Source: JABMRP01 sp964444795
Lineage (GTDB): Bacteria; Planctomycetota; Planctomycetia; Pirellulales; Thermoguttaceae
Length of the DNA: 57,746 bases
Assembly (NCBI GenBank): GCA_964444795.1
Contig: CAYUIQ010000018.1
Span: forward strand, 1-57,746
Reading direction: 5' to 3'
The notes under the pieces: generated by a model
The model's input: only the letters and a program-made list of their open reading frames with translations
Database searches by the model: none
What the model was told of the DNA's origin: nothing
Translations under genes and position numbers: made by a program
Shown here: positions 42,333 to 49,724 of the stretch, piece after piece
How positions within the stretch are numbered: position 1 is the stretch's first letter
How the letters are laid out: each line of letters starts with the position of its first letter

Positions 42333-42349
42333 ACAAAGGGGAAAGCGCG

Positions 42350-43858
42350 ATGACAAGTAGCCGATTGCAGCGGGCGCTGAAGCGAAGTATCCGAGTTGCG
42401 CGCGGACTTGCGTGCGCATGGGGGATGTGCGGCGGGATAGTCGCCGTCGGCGATGCGGCCGACAATGCGGATACCGTCGTGGAGGAGACCGAGGCCGTTG
42501 AGCCGGGCGAGGGCTACACGTACCTTGGCCGGATCACCCCTCGCCACGCACGCGACATCGGGGCCTCGAACTGGTCGGTCGGCGCCGAGACGATGGACCG
42601 CGACTTCACGATCTACGCCAGTTGGCGAAAGTACCTTGGCCCGCTGGGCGTGAAGAAGGCGCGGATTCAATCGGGCTGGGCGAAAACCGAGAAACAACGC
42701 GGCCAGTACGATTGGGCGTGGATCGACGAGATCGTCCCCGACATGGTCGACCAGGGCGTCGAACCCTGGGTCTGCCTTTGCTACGGCAATCCGGTCTACC
42801 CGGGCGGAGGCGATACCGGCCTGGGCGGCGGTTTGGTGGCCTCCGACGAGGCCCTGGCGGCCTGGGATCGCTACGTCGGTGCCTTTGTCGACCGGTACCA
42901 GAAGCACGTCGACGAGTGGGAGATCTGGAACGAGCCGCGTACCGGTTGCGGCAAAGGGGCGGTCCAATATGCCGAGTTTGTCATCCGCACCGCCGAGACG
43001 ATCCGCCGGCGCCAGCCGAAAGCCGAGATTCTCTTCGCCGCCGGCGGCTCGTTCGACACCGAGTTTGCCAGGCAGGTGCTCCAGCACTTGAAGTCCCGCG
43101 ACAAGCTTCATCTGGTCGACAAAGTCATCTATCACCCTTATGCCTACAATCCCGACGAGCGGTACTCCGCCGCGCTGAACCTGCGCGAGATCGCCCGGTC
43201 GTTCGCCCCGCACATCGACATCCGGCAGGGCGAGAACGGATCGCCCTCGCAGCGTGGCTCTTTCGGGGCGATTGCTAACTACGACTGGACCGAGTTGCGA
43301 CAGGCCAAGTGGGCCGTGCGGCGGCTCCTGGGCGACCTGGGACGCGACATCCCCTCATCGTACTTCGCCATCTGCGACATGCAGTATCCCAGCCGCACCA
43401 ACTACAAGGGCGTGCTGGCGGTGGGCGACGATAAGGTCGTCGACAGCGTAAAGAAGGGCTATCGCGCCATCCAGCACGTCACCGCTATCTTCGATAGCAC
43501 GCTCTCGCGGATCACCGACTTCGACGCGGAAGTAGCCATCGGCGGCACGGACCGCTACAGTGTGTTCGGCTATCGCGCGGCCGATAGCGGCGGGGTGGTC
43601 ACCTTGTGGCGCCACACGGATCCGCCGGGCAAGAATCCATCGGTCGAGAGAATCGTCTTGACCCTGCCGACGGCGAAGTTCGACGAGCCCGTATGGGTCG
43701 ATCTGGTTTCGGGCCGGGTCTTCGACGTCGACCCGGAACTGGTGGATCGCAAGGGGAAAGCGATCCGTATTAGTAACGTGCCGGTCTACGACTCGGTGGT
43801 GGTCCTGGCCGATCGTAGCGTGATCGAGCCCGTGCTCGATACGAAGGCAGCCGACTGA
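42350..43858 (+). CDS. Secreted clan GH-A glycoside hydrolase (GH39/GH5-like)
   Basis: A 502-aa protein. ATG 42350 has AAAGGGGAAA 5-14 bases upstream and opens a signal peptide-like start (KRSIRVARGLACAWGMCGGI). A TIM barrel follows with the clan GH-A landmarks: strand-4 acid/base in WEIWNEP (E195) and strand-7 nucleophile in DIRQGENGSPS (E295), plus ARIQSGWAKTEKQRGQYDW. A C-terminal beta-sandwich (TLPTAKFDEPVWVDLVSGRV) is typical of GH39-type enzymes. It probably cleaves a beta-linked glycan; the substrate is unassigned. Confidence 0.75.
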   Translation: MTSSRLQRALKRSIRVARGLACAWGMCGGIVAVGDAADNADTVVEETEAVEPGEGYTYLGRITPRHARDIGASNWSVGAETMDRDFTIYASWRKYLGPLGVKKARIQSGWAKTEKQRGQYDWAWIDEIVPDMVDQGVEPWVCLCYGNPVYPGGGDTGLGGGLVASDEALAAWDRYVGAFVDRYQKHVDEWEIWNEPRTGCGKGAVQYAEFVIRTAETIRRRQPKAEILFAAGGSFDTEFARQVLQHLKSRDKLHLVDKVIYHPYAYNPDERYSAALNLREIARSFAPHIDIRQGENGSPSQRGSFGAIANYDWTELRQAKWAVRRLLGDLGRDIPSSYFAICDMQYPSRTNYKGVLAVGDDKVVDSVKKGYRAIQHVTAIFDSTLSRITDFDAEVAIGGTDRYSVFGYRAADSGGVVTLWRHTDPPGKNPSVERIVLTLPTAKFDEPVWVDLVSGRVFDVDPELVDRKGKAIRISNVPVYDSVVVLADRSVIEPVLDTKAAD

Positions 43859-43923
43859 CGAACATCCACCACTCATTCGGATGTCTTGATCGCCCTGAGC
43901 TGCCCGGTCCTTTCCTTGACGGC

Positions 43924-44553
43924 CTATGGGGCAAGCGGCTTGATGAAAATGTTGCGAAACTGCAGCGGATTGCCGTGGTGCTGCAATAGAATCGGGCCTT
44001 TCTCGATGATGCCGTCGCCCTTCGTTAGCGTTTCCATTGGGGCGTTATCGACGACCAGCTTGTCGTTGAGGTGAACGGTCACTTTGTCGCCGACGAGTTT
44101 GATCCGAAATGTGTTCCACTGGCCCACCGGGTTATCGGCGGGCACCAGCGGCTTCTCCCCGACGTGCGTTCGCTTGTTGTTCCAAAGCCCGCCGGAACCC
44201 TCCTGGCGAGAGTTGATGTCCCAGATTTGCACCTGCGGCCTGCCCCGCAGGAAGATGCCGCTGTCGCTGCCCTTTTCAATCTTCCAGTCGACGTACAACT
44301 CGAAGTCGGCGTACTCCTTCTCCGTGGGCAGGCTGGAACCCTTGCCATCGTAGTCGATCACGCCGTCTTTCACTCTCCAGTGCTCGGCGTTCTTTTCGCT
44401 TACCTGCCAGCCCGTGAGATCCTTGCCGCCAAACAAGGCGGAGAAACCGTCAGGCGGCTGATTGAGCCGGCCCTCTTCAGCCGGGGCGGGTGGGCTGACG
44501 ATCATAACGGCGATCGTCAGCGCAGCCAGCAAGTAGGTAGCTTGTCGTCTCAT
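43924..44553 (-). CDS. Secreted DUF1080 protein (3-keto-disaccharide hydrolase-like)
   Basis: A 209-aa protein with signal peptide (QATYLLAALTIAVMIVSPPAP) and a single jelly-roll DUF1080 domain: FSALFGGKDLTGWQVSEKNA, ADFELYVDWKIEKGSDSGIF, QVQIWDINSRQEGSGGLWNN, GQWNTFRIKLVGDKVTVHLN and GPILLQHHGNPLQFRNIFIK. Some DUF1080 proteins cleave 3-keto-glycosides after oxidation of the sugar by an exported dehydrogenase. One Gfo/Idh/MocA dehydrogenase and one FAD oxidoreductase of the window could supply such a step. Start has AGAGGATC upstream. Confidence 0.8.
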   Translation of the reverse strand: MRRQATYLLAALTIAVMIVSPPAPAEEGRLNQPPDGFSALFGGKDLTGWQVSEKNAEHWRVKDGVIDYDGKGSSLPTEKEYADFELYVDWKIEKGSDSGIFLRGRPQVQIWDINSRQEGSGGLWNNKRTHVGEKPLVPADNPVGQWNTFRIKLVGDKVTVHLNDKLVVDNAPMETLTKGDGIIEKGPILLQHHGNPLQFRNIFIKPLAP

Positions 44554-44615
44554 GAACTGGATCCTCTCTATAGCAGGGAAGGGATGGTCTCGGCGGGCGC
44601 CTGACCGCCGTTTGG

Positions 44616-46838
44616 TTAACGAACGTCCTTGCCAATCGACCTGAACACGACCGCGTCGGCGATCACCAATCCACTGGGACCGCCGGGGTGAATCTCGACG
44701 AAGCCGTCCGTGCCTTCCTCGAACTCGAAGACGCCGATTACCCGCGAGGCGTCTGGTCTGACGCGGACGCGTTGCTCGGCGTGTCGGTGCCGAACCAGAA
44801 CGTTCAGTTCCGTGCCCCCGCGAAACGGCGTCTGCTCGCTCAGCGAGACTTCATATCGCCCGGCCTTCAGATCGGGAGTGAAGCGGGCGAACTCTCCGCC
44901 GGCCGACGGTGGGTTTGGCGACCGGCCGCCGGCCGTGAGGTAGAAGCCACCATGGCCTCGCCTGTCCTCGGGACAACGACAGAATCGGTGCCCCACCCAG
45001 AAGTACGGCGTGGCAAAGAAGCCTGCGTCGCGATCGTCGATGGTCACTTCCGACTGGGGCGAATGGTCGGGCACCCGGAGTTCGACGCGAAATCCCTGCT
45101 GATGCCCGGTCGCTCCACCACAGGTTATCCAAACCGTCGCCAAGTACGTTCCCGGTCGCAGGCCAGTGGCATTCACCGTCACTTCGAGCCGCTGCTCGTT
45201 CTTCTCTCCTCGCGGCACCACGGTCAGCCAACCGCCGGCAGAGTCATATTCGATCTTCGGCGGATCCGCATTGGCGAGTACGTCGCCGCCGAGATTCTGG
45301 AGCCTGACGACCTTCATACGTGGCACGGGACGAGAGGGCCGCGCGACGAATTCCAGCGTGTGGGGAATCCGCCGCACGGGCTGGCCGTAGACGTCCACGG
45401 CATGAACCGGTCGGCGATAAAACGACGGTTCGCCGGACGCGGAAATCGCGAACACGGATCCGGCCGTTGGCTCGCCGGTAATGGTGATATGCTGCGTGCA
45501 AGTGGCCCGGTTCAACCCGTCATCGACAGCCAACGTGACCGGATAGACCGCGGGCCGAGCGAAGACGTGGGTTACCTCGGAGCCTCGCTGCCAGCCGCCG
45601 TCGCCGAACGTCCAGTGGCAGGTGATCGCCTTTCTCCCGGGGGCCGGTCGCGAGCCGTCGGCCGTGAAAGCAACTGCCTGTCCTGTCCGTGCCGGGCCCA
45701 CTGGCTTCATGGCGGCGCGGATTGCCCCTTGTCGGTCTTTGCGATCCTCGAACGTCTGCCAGAAAACGATCCACGGATCGAGGTGAAGCACCTCGGGATG
45801 TGTCTGGGCCAACTCGGACTGATCGTCGAAGTCAATCACCGCGGCAATCGGTTTCGTCTTGGCGTTAACGCGATCCGGCCGGCTTGGAAGTTTCGGACTA
45901 CGAGGGCGGCCGATCTTGAACTCGAAGTGCGTGTGCTGGTGGCTGCCCACGTGAACGCCGGCGGTTGCGGCATACTTCGTGCCTGAGCGAAGTGGCCCGC
46001 CTTCATCCACCAGCAGTTCGATGAGATGGTGCGTTTGCAACGCCCAAACGTCGCCGTTGGACCACTGGCGGATCGCCCGCCAACGATTGTTGTTGTCTCC
46101 GGCCGCCAGACTGTTGAAATAGCCGTGCGTATCGAAGTCGATCGGCGCGAACAGGAGACTCCCCTTGGCGTGGTTGATGTCCATCCCCACGTGGCAGGCT
46201 TGACCCAGATACGGTCCCAGATAGCAATCGTCGCCATTGTAGCATCGGCCCACGTCGAGGGAGTTTTGCCGGTCATCGATCCATGGGCGGGTCTCTTGTG
46301 GACAAATCCGCAAAGTGGCGTCCTGCAATGCCAGCCGAGCGTGTTTGCGGGGAACGCACTGCAAATTCCCCTTGCGCGGGTATCGAACGGGAATCAAGTC
46401 GAACACGTCCTGGGCGGTGTCCAGCCAGAGACGCACGCCGTTGATGACGTACGGCTCGTAGAAGCACTCTTGGCAACACACGTAGCGGCAGAGCGTCATC
46501 GGCTGGCCGTCGACACGCACCCGCGCCTCGAACCGGTAGACGATTCCACCCGGCTCCACGCGTTCGACGATCGCCGCGTCGGTGTCCTCCAAGATCAGGC
46601 GGAACACGCGACCATCGCGCAACTGGAATGCCAGCATGTCGCCGCGATTCATTTCCAATGCTGTGAGCGTGTCCTTGGCCTGCAATTTGACAACGGGCAT
46701 GTGCCTGTCTTGCGCGCGGAGGGCGACGGGACTCTCGGCCTCCTCGCCGGGAACAGAGCGTGTTGCATCGTCTGCCCGTAATCCGCCCAGGTAGCAGCCC
46801 GTCGACAAGACTCCCAATAGGACGGCCACTCCTCGCAT
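44616..46838 (-). CDS. Exported protein with M23-like peptidase domain, PKD domain and golvesin/xanthan-lyase-like C terminus
   Basis: A 740-aa protein. ATG 46838 has AGGAGG 7-12 bases upstream. Signal peptide: RGVAVLLGVLSTGCYLGG. Residues 210-310 resemble a LytM/M23 metallopeptidase: HVGMD (H216-x3-D220), LLFAPIDFDTHGYFNSL, then the end motif HVGSHQHTHFEFKIG with the HxH pair at 302/304. So the zinc-binding pattern HxxxD...HxH is present, although the region is long and diverged. A PKD domain follows (TCHWTFGDGGWQRGSEVTHV), then a beta domain, and the C-terminal part (SEVTIDDRDAGFFATPYFWV...) resembles the golvesin/xanthan-lyase C-terminal adhesion domain. Activity as an endopeptidase is inferred; carbohydrate or matrix binding is equally possible. 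Confidence 0.68.
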   Translation of the reverse strand: MRGVAVLLGVLSTGCYLGGLRADDATRSVPGEEAESPVALRAQDRHMPVVKLQAKDTLTALEMNRGDMLAFQLRDGRVFRLILEDTDAAIVERVEPGGIVYRFEARVRVDGQPMTLCRYVCCQECFYEPYVINGVRLWLDTAQDVFDLIPVRYPRKGNLQCVPRKHARLALQDATLRICPQETRPWIDDRQNSLDVGRCYNGDDCYLGPYLGQACHVGMDINHAKGSLLFAPIDFDTHGYFNSLAAGDNNNRWRAIRQWSNGDVWALQTHHLIELLVDEGGPLRSGTKYAATAGVHVGSHQHTHFEFKIGRPRSPKLPSRPDRVNAKTKPIAAVIDFDDQSELAQTHPEVLHLDPWIVFWQTFEDRKDRQGAIRAAMKPVGPARTGQAVAFTADGSRPAPGRKAITCHWTFGDGGWQRGSEVTHVFARPAVYPVTLAVDDGLNRATCTQHITITGEPTAGSVFAISASGEPSFYRRPVHAVDVYGQPVRRIPHTLEFVARPSRPVPRMKVVRLQNLGGDVLANADPPKIEYDSAGGWLTVVPRGEKNEQRLEVTVNATGLRPGTYLATVWITCGGATGHQQGFRVELRVPDHSPQSEVTIDDRDAGFFATPYFWVGHRFCRCPEDRRGHGGFYLTAGGRSPNPPSAGGEFARFTPDLKAGRYEVSLSEQTPFRGGTELNVLVRHRHAEQRVRVRPDASRVIGVFEFEEGTDGFVEIHPGGPSGLVIADAVVFRSIGKDVR

Positions 46839-46937
46839 TCCATCACCTCCTCTCGTTCGCCGAGTTCCTTGTCGAACCAGGTCCACTGCCAGGGCGAGTC
46901 GGCAGCCGTTTCGACGCGAACTGCTTCATGATTTGCT

Positions 46938-46962
46938 CCTTTCGATCAAACGGCAGTATAAT
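46938..46962 (+). promoter_or_regulatory. Possible promoter with consensus -10 before the DUF1080 gene
   Basis: A perfect TATAAT lies at 46957-46962, about 62 bases upstream of ATG 47025, with only a partial -35 (TTGCTC) some 18 bases ahead of it. Sequence-only call. Confidence 0.38.
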
Positions 46963-47024
46963 CGCTGTTCATGCCCGGAGCAAACCAAGGGAATCGATCC
47001 GACGACCACGGAAAGGACAGCACC

Positions 47025-47705
47025 ATGAGATCGCAGAACTTCCATTATGTTGCCGTTGTTTGCTTTTTCGTCTTTGCGGCCTCGACCGGCGCAGCCGCTG
47101 AGCCCCCGCAAGCGACGCCGGAGCAGGGCTGGCACGACCTGTTCGACGGCCGTTCGCTCGATGGCTGGAAGGTGGCCGGGGTGGCCGAGTCGTTCTCCGT
47201 TGACGACGGCATGATCGTCGTCCATGGCAAGCCACTTGCACGTCTCTTCTACGACGGTGAAGTCGCGGGCCACCAATTCAAGGATGTCGATTTCCGTGCC
47301 GAGGTGATGACGAAGCCGGGGGCCAACGGCGGAATCTACTTCCACACGCAGTACATCCAGCGCAACTATCCGAAGAACGGTTACGAGGTGCAGATCAACA
47401 ATACCGCTAAAGATCCGGTCAAGACGGGCAGCCTCTATCACGTCCGCAATGTGACCAAAGCACCGGCCGAGGACAACCGGTGGTTTATCGTCGAACTGAG
47501 CGTTCGCGGCAAGGACGTGACGGTGAAAGTGGACGGTCGGACCCTGGTCGAGTACACCGAGCCCGACAAGCCTTCGCAGGGCAATCCGTACTTCAACCGG
47601 CGTCTTTCCCGAGGCGCCTTCGCGCTGCAAGCCCACGATCCCAAGAGCGTCGTCTACTTCCGCCGGATCATGGTTCGTCCGATCGACGCCTCCCGGAGCC
47701 AATAG
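47025..47705 (+). CDS. Secreted DUF1080 protein (3-keto-disaccharide hydrolase-like)
   Basis: A 226-aa protein; AAAGGACA 8-14 bases before ATG 47025. Signal peptide (YVAVVCFFVFAASTGAAA). The domain blocks GWHDLFDGRSLDGWKVAG, FKDVDFRAEVMTKPGANGGI, YFHTQYIQRNYPKNGYEVQI and FALQAHDPKSVVYFRRIMV are diagnostic of DUF1080, but only distantly related to the copy at 43924. The two differ in the sugar-contact region (NGYEVQINNTAKD versus VQIWDINSRQE), so their substrates may differ. It converges on the aconitase-X genes. Confidence 0.8.
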   Translation: MRSQNFHYVAVVCFFVFAASTGAAAEPPQATPEQGWHDLFDGRSLDGWKVAGVAESFSVDDGMIVVHGKPLARLFYDGEVAGHQFKDVDFRAEVMTKPGANGGIYFHTQYIQRNYPKNGYEVQINNTAKDPVKTGSLYHVRNVTKAPAEDNRWFIVELSVRGKDVTVKVDGRTLVEYTEPDKPSQGNPYFNRRLSRGAFALQAHDPKSVVYFRRIMVRPIDASRSQ

Positions 47706-47738
47706 CGTCGGCGTCAAGCTTCCCGGTCGACGATCATC

Positions 47739-47801
47739 AATTCCCTTGTCCCCATTCCCCTGTCAACAAAAGAAGGACAAGGGAATAGGGACAGGGGAAT
47801 T
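47739..47801. terminator. 26-bp imperfect inverted repeat between convergent genes
   Basis: Left arm AATTCCCTTGTCCCCATTCC(CCTGTC) at 47739-47764 and right arm around 47774-47801 are reverse complements with three mismatches; one becomes a G-U pair in RNA. The loop is 9 nt (AACAAAAGA). It sits between the stop of the DUF1080 gene (47705) and the stop of the DUF126 gene (47817), so it can end transcription from both sides, although no U-tract follows. The same motif type (purine-rich runs of 'AAGGGAATRGGGACAGGGGAAT') also looks like a dispersed planctomycete intergenic repeat. Confidence 0.55.
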
Positions 47802-47816
47802 ATTAACACTATTTCA

Positions 47817-48239
47817 TCAGACATCCCCCTTGGTGACGACGATCTCCCCGCGGTCGGAATCGACGCGCACGTGGTCGCCGGCGGCGATCAACTCGAACGG
47901 GTTGCGCTGGAGGTCGGCAACCATCGGAATGCCGTTGACCACGCAGCCGAGTACGGCCAGGGCGTCGATCTTCGTATTGACCAGTGCCACGGGCGCGTTG
48001 CCTTGCCGGTGGGCCAACCCCATCACTAGCGGCATGGCCGAGGAACCCTTCGTCGAGCGGATCACCAGGACGCGGCCGCCGAGCGACTGCCCTTGAAGCG
48101 GATGACCCTGGGCGATGACCCGGCCGCTCATCGGGTCGACTTCACCCCAGAACGAAAGCGTCGTGGGCGCGATCAGCGCCTCGCCTTCGGCGATCCCTTT
48201 GACCAAACCACGACACTTGATCACCAACTCGTCAGCCAT
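47817..48239 (-). CDS. Aconitase X swivel subunit (DUF126)
   Basis: A 140-aa protein. The swivelling-domain features are VIKCRGLVKGIAEGEALIAP, GEVDPMSGRVIAQGHPLQGQ and IRSTKGSSAMPLVMGLAHRQ, where the Ser-rich STKGSSAM turn is the substrate phosphate/carboxylate-binding loop of aconitase superfamily swivel domains. It overlaps the large-subunit gene by 8 bases (48232-48239). In bacteria split AcnX enzymes act as cis-3-hydroxy-L-proline dehydratases; in archaea the related enzyme dehydrates mevalonate 5-phosphate. No hydroxyproline or mevalonate genes lie nearby, so the substrate is not settled. Confidence 0.82.
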   Translation of the reverse strand: MADELVIKCRGLVKGIAEGEALIAPTTLSFWGEVDPMSGRVIAQGHPLQGQSLGGRVLVIRSTKGSSAMPLVMGLAHRQGNAPVALVNTKIDALAVLGCVVNGIPMVADLQRNPFELIAAGDHVRVDSDRGEIVVTKGDV

Positions 48240-49476
48240 CGGTCCACCTCCCCGTCAGGGCCGCTTTTAGACATCCTTCGAGACGGTCGACGATCACTTC
48301 GGCGCCGATCATTCCGCGGGCGTAGTGGGCCTGTTTGAAGCCGGGGGTGATGATGCGCTTGGCCCGCACGCGCATCGAGTTGGTCGGGCAAGTATCGCAA
48401 AACAGGTAGCCGCCGGCGTCGGTGACGGCGGCAGCGTAACCCAATCGCTCGGCGATCGCCCGAGTGGAATAGGCCGTGCATACCCACAGCTTGACCCCGT
48501 CGGCTAGCCGTTTGCCGCGCAGTGCGACGGCCACCTCGGCGATCTCCGCGAGCGAGGCATGTGGACAGCCAAGGATCACCGTGTCGATCTCGCTGCCGGT
48601 ATGCGTGCGAAGCGAGGCATAGGTGTCGTGAAGCTCCGGCTGGGCAAAGGTGACGCACCGTTTTGGCGGCGCGCCGCCAGTGGCCGTTTCGAGCGTCGGT
48701 GCTTCCGGTGTAACTCCGGCGATATGGCACATCGCCACGCCGCCGCCAGAGGCCATCGCGGCGCAAAGCTGCTTCGCGTCTTCTTGCGACGGGCGCGGCG
48801 TTCCGACTAACACCGGAACCTCCAACCCGGCCATCTCGCCGGTGAAATAGCCCAGCGCGCCCCAATCGGTGGGCGAGGAAAGTTCCGCGGTCACGTCGAT
48901 CTGGAGCGTGGCCCGCCGGTACTCGTCCTTCAAGACGCCGAACTCCGGGACCCAGCCCGTCACGGCCGCGGCGATGGCGCTTTCCGTGCCGTGCCGCGTG
49001 GTGCGGGCGCCGAGGATCGAATTGGCGTAGACCACAGCCGACGACTCGGTCCACGCGCAGACCTCGCCCCGCAGCGGGACATTGCCCACAAGGTAGGGCG
49101 CGCAGGTATGCGTCATCAAGAAGCCGGCGTCTCGAGCCAGACGCACCGCCTCTTGTTGCGCCGCCACCTGCTCGGCCGGCATATCGATCTCGTCGTACTG
49201 CTCCTCGTGAGCAAACGTGATGTGCGTCGTGCTCGGGCAGCAGACACGATGCCGGCACGCCGCCCGGATCAACTCCATCGACTGTTCCAGCGCCTCTTCA
49301 CCCGCTCCGTGGATCAAATTGCCCGGCACCGTCAACAGGGCATGCGTATTGGCAACCCGCACCAAGCGGCAAGCTCCCATCGCCTCGCCCCACTCGACAA
49401 GCCATCGCAGACAGGTCGCCAGGAACGGCCCCTTGGCGCCGTCTAGGATCTGTTGTTGATCGCTTGTCAATTCCAT
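48232..49476 (-). CDS. Aconitase X catalytic subunit (DUF521)
   Basis: About 414 aa from ATG 49476 (MELTSDQQQILDGAKGPFLA); the frame continues upstream to 49533 with alternative ATGs, but the family normally begins with this 'LT..Q..iLdG..G' segment. Iron-sulfur ligand candidates are the cysteines in MTHTCAPYLVG, ILGCPHASLAE and LFCDTCPTNS. Other family blocks: ESSAVVYANSILGARTTRHG, ALGYFTGEMAGL. It is a monofunctional lyase-type dehydratase, cytoplasmic. The small subunit gene follows with an 8-base overlap. Confidence 0.82.
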   Translation of the reverse strand: MELTSDQQQILDGAKGPFLATCLRWLVEWGEAMGACRLVRVANTHALLTVPGNLIHGAGEEALEQSMELIRAACRHRVCCPSTTHITFAHEEQYDEIDMPAEQVAAQQEAVRLARDAGFLMTHTCAPYLVGNVPLRGEVCAWTESSAVVYANSILGARTTRHGTESAIAAAVTGWVPEFGVLKDEYRRATLQIDVTAELSSPTDWGALGYFTGEMAGLEVPVLVGTPRPSQEDAKQLCAAMASGGGVAMCHIAGVTPEAPTLETATGGAPPKRCVTFAQPELHDTYASLRTHTGSEIDTVILGCPHASLAEIAEVAVALRGKRLADGVKLWVCTAYSTRAIAERLGYAAAVTDAGGYLFCDTCPTNSMRVRAKRIITPGFKQAHYARGMIGAEVIVDRLEGCLKAALTGRWTDG

Positions 49477-49724
49477 GGCGACTGGCGTGACGTAGCCGAT
49501 AGCAACCATCGACTTCGCTACGATTCTTGTCATTTGAAGAAGTTGAAGTTCATTGCAGTCCGCAATCTGCCAATTAGCTCATCTATTGATACAATATAGA
49601 GCCGTGTGTGTCGAGCCGCTGGCCACGACGCACACCGCCGGGTGGCGAATCTGGGCCGACCGCGTGGGCGCCCTGCGTCACGGACAACCGCAACGGAATT
49701 AGAGATTCACTTGGAGGTAATCGT

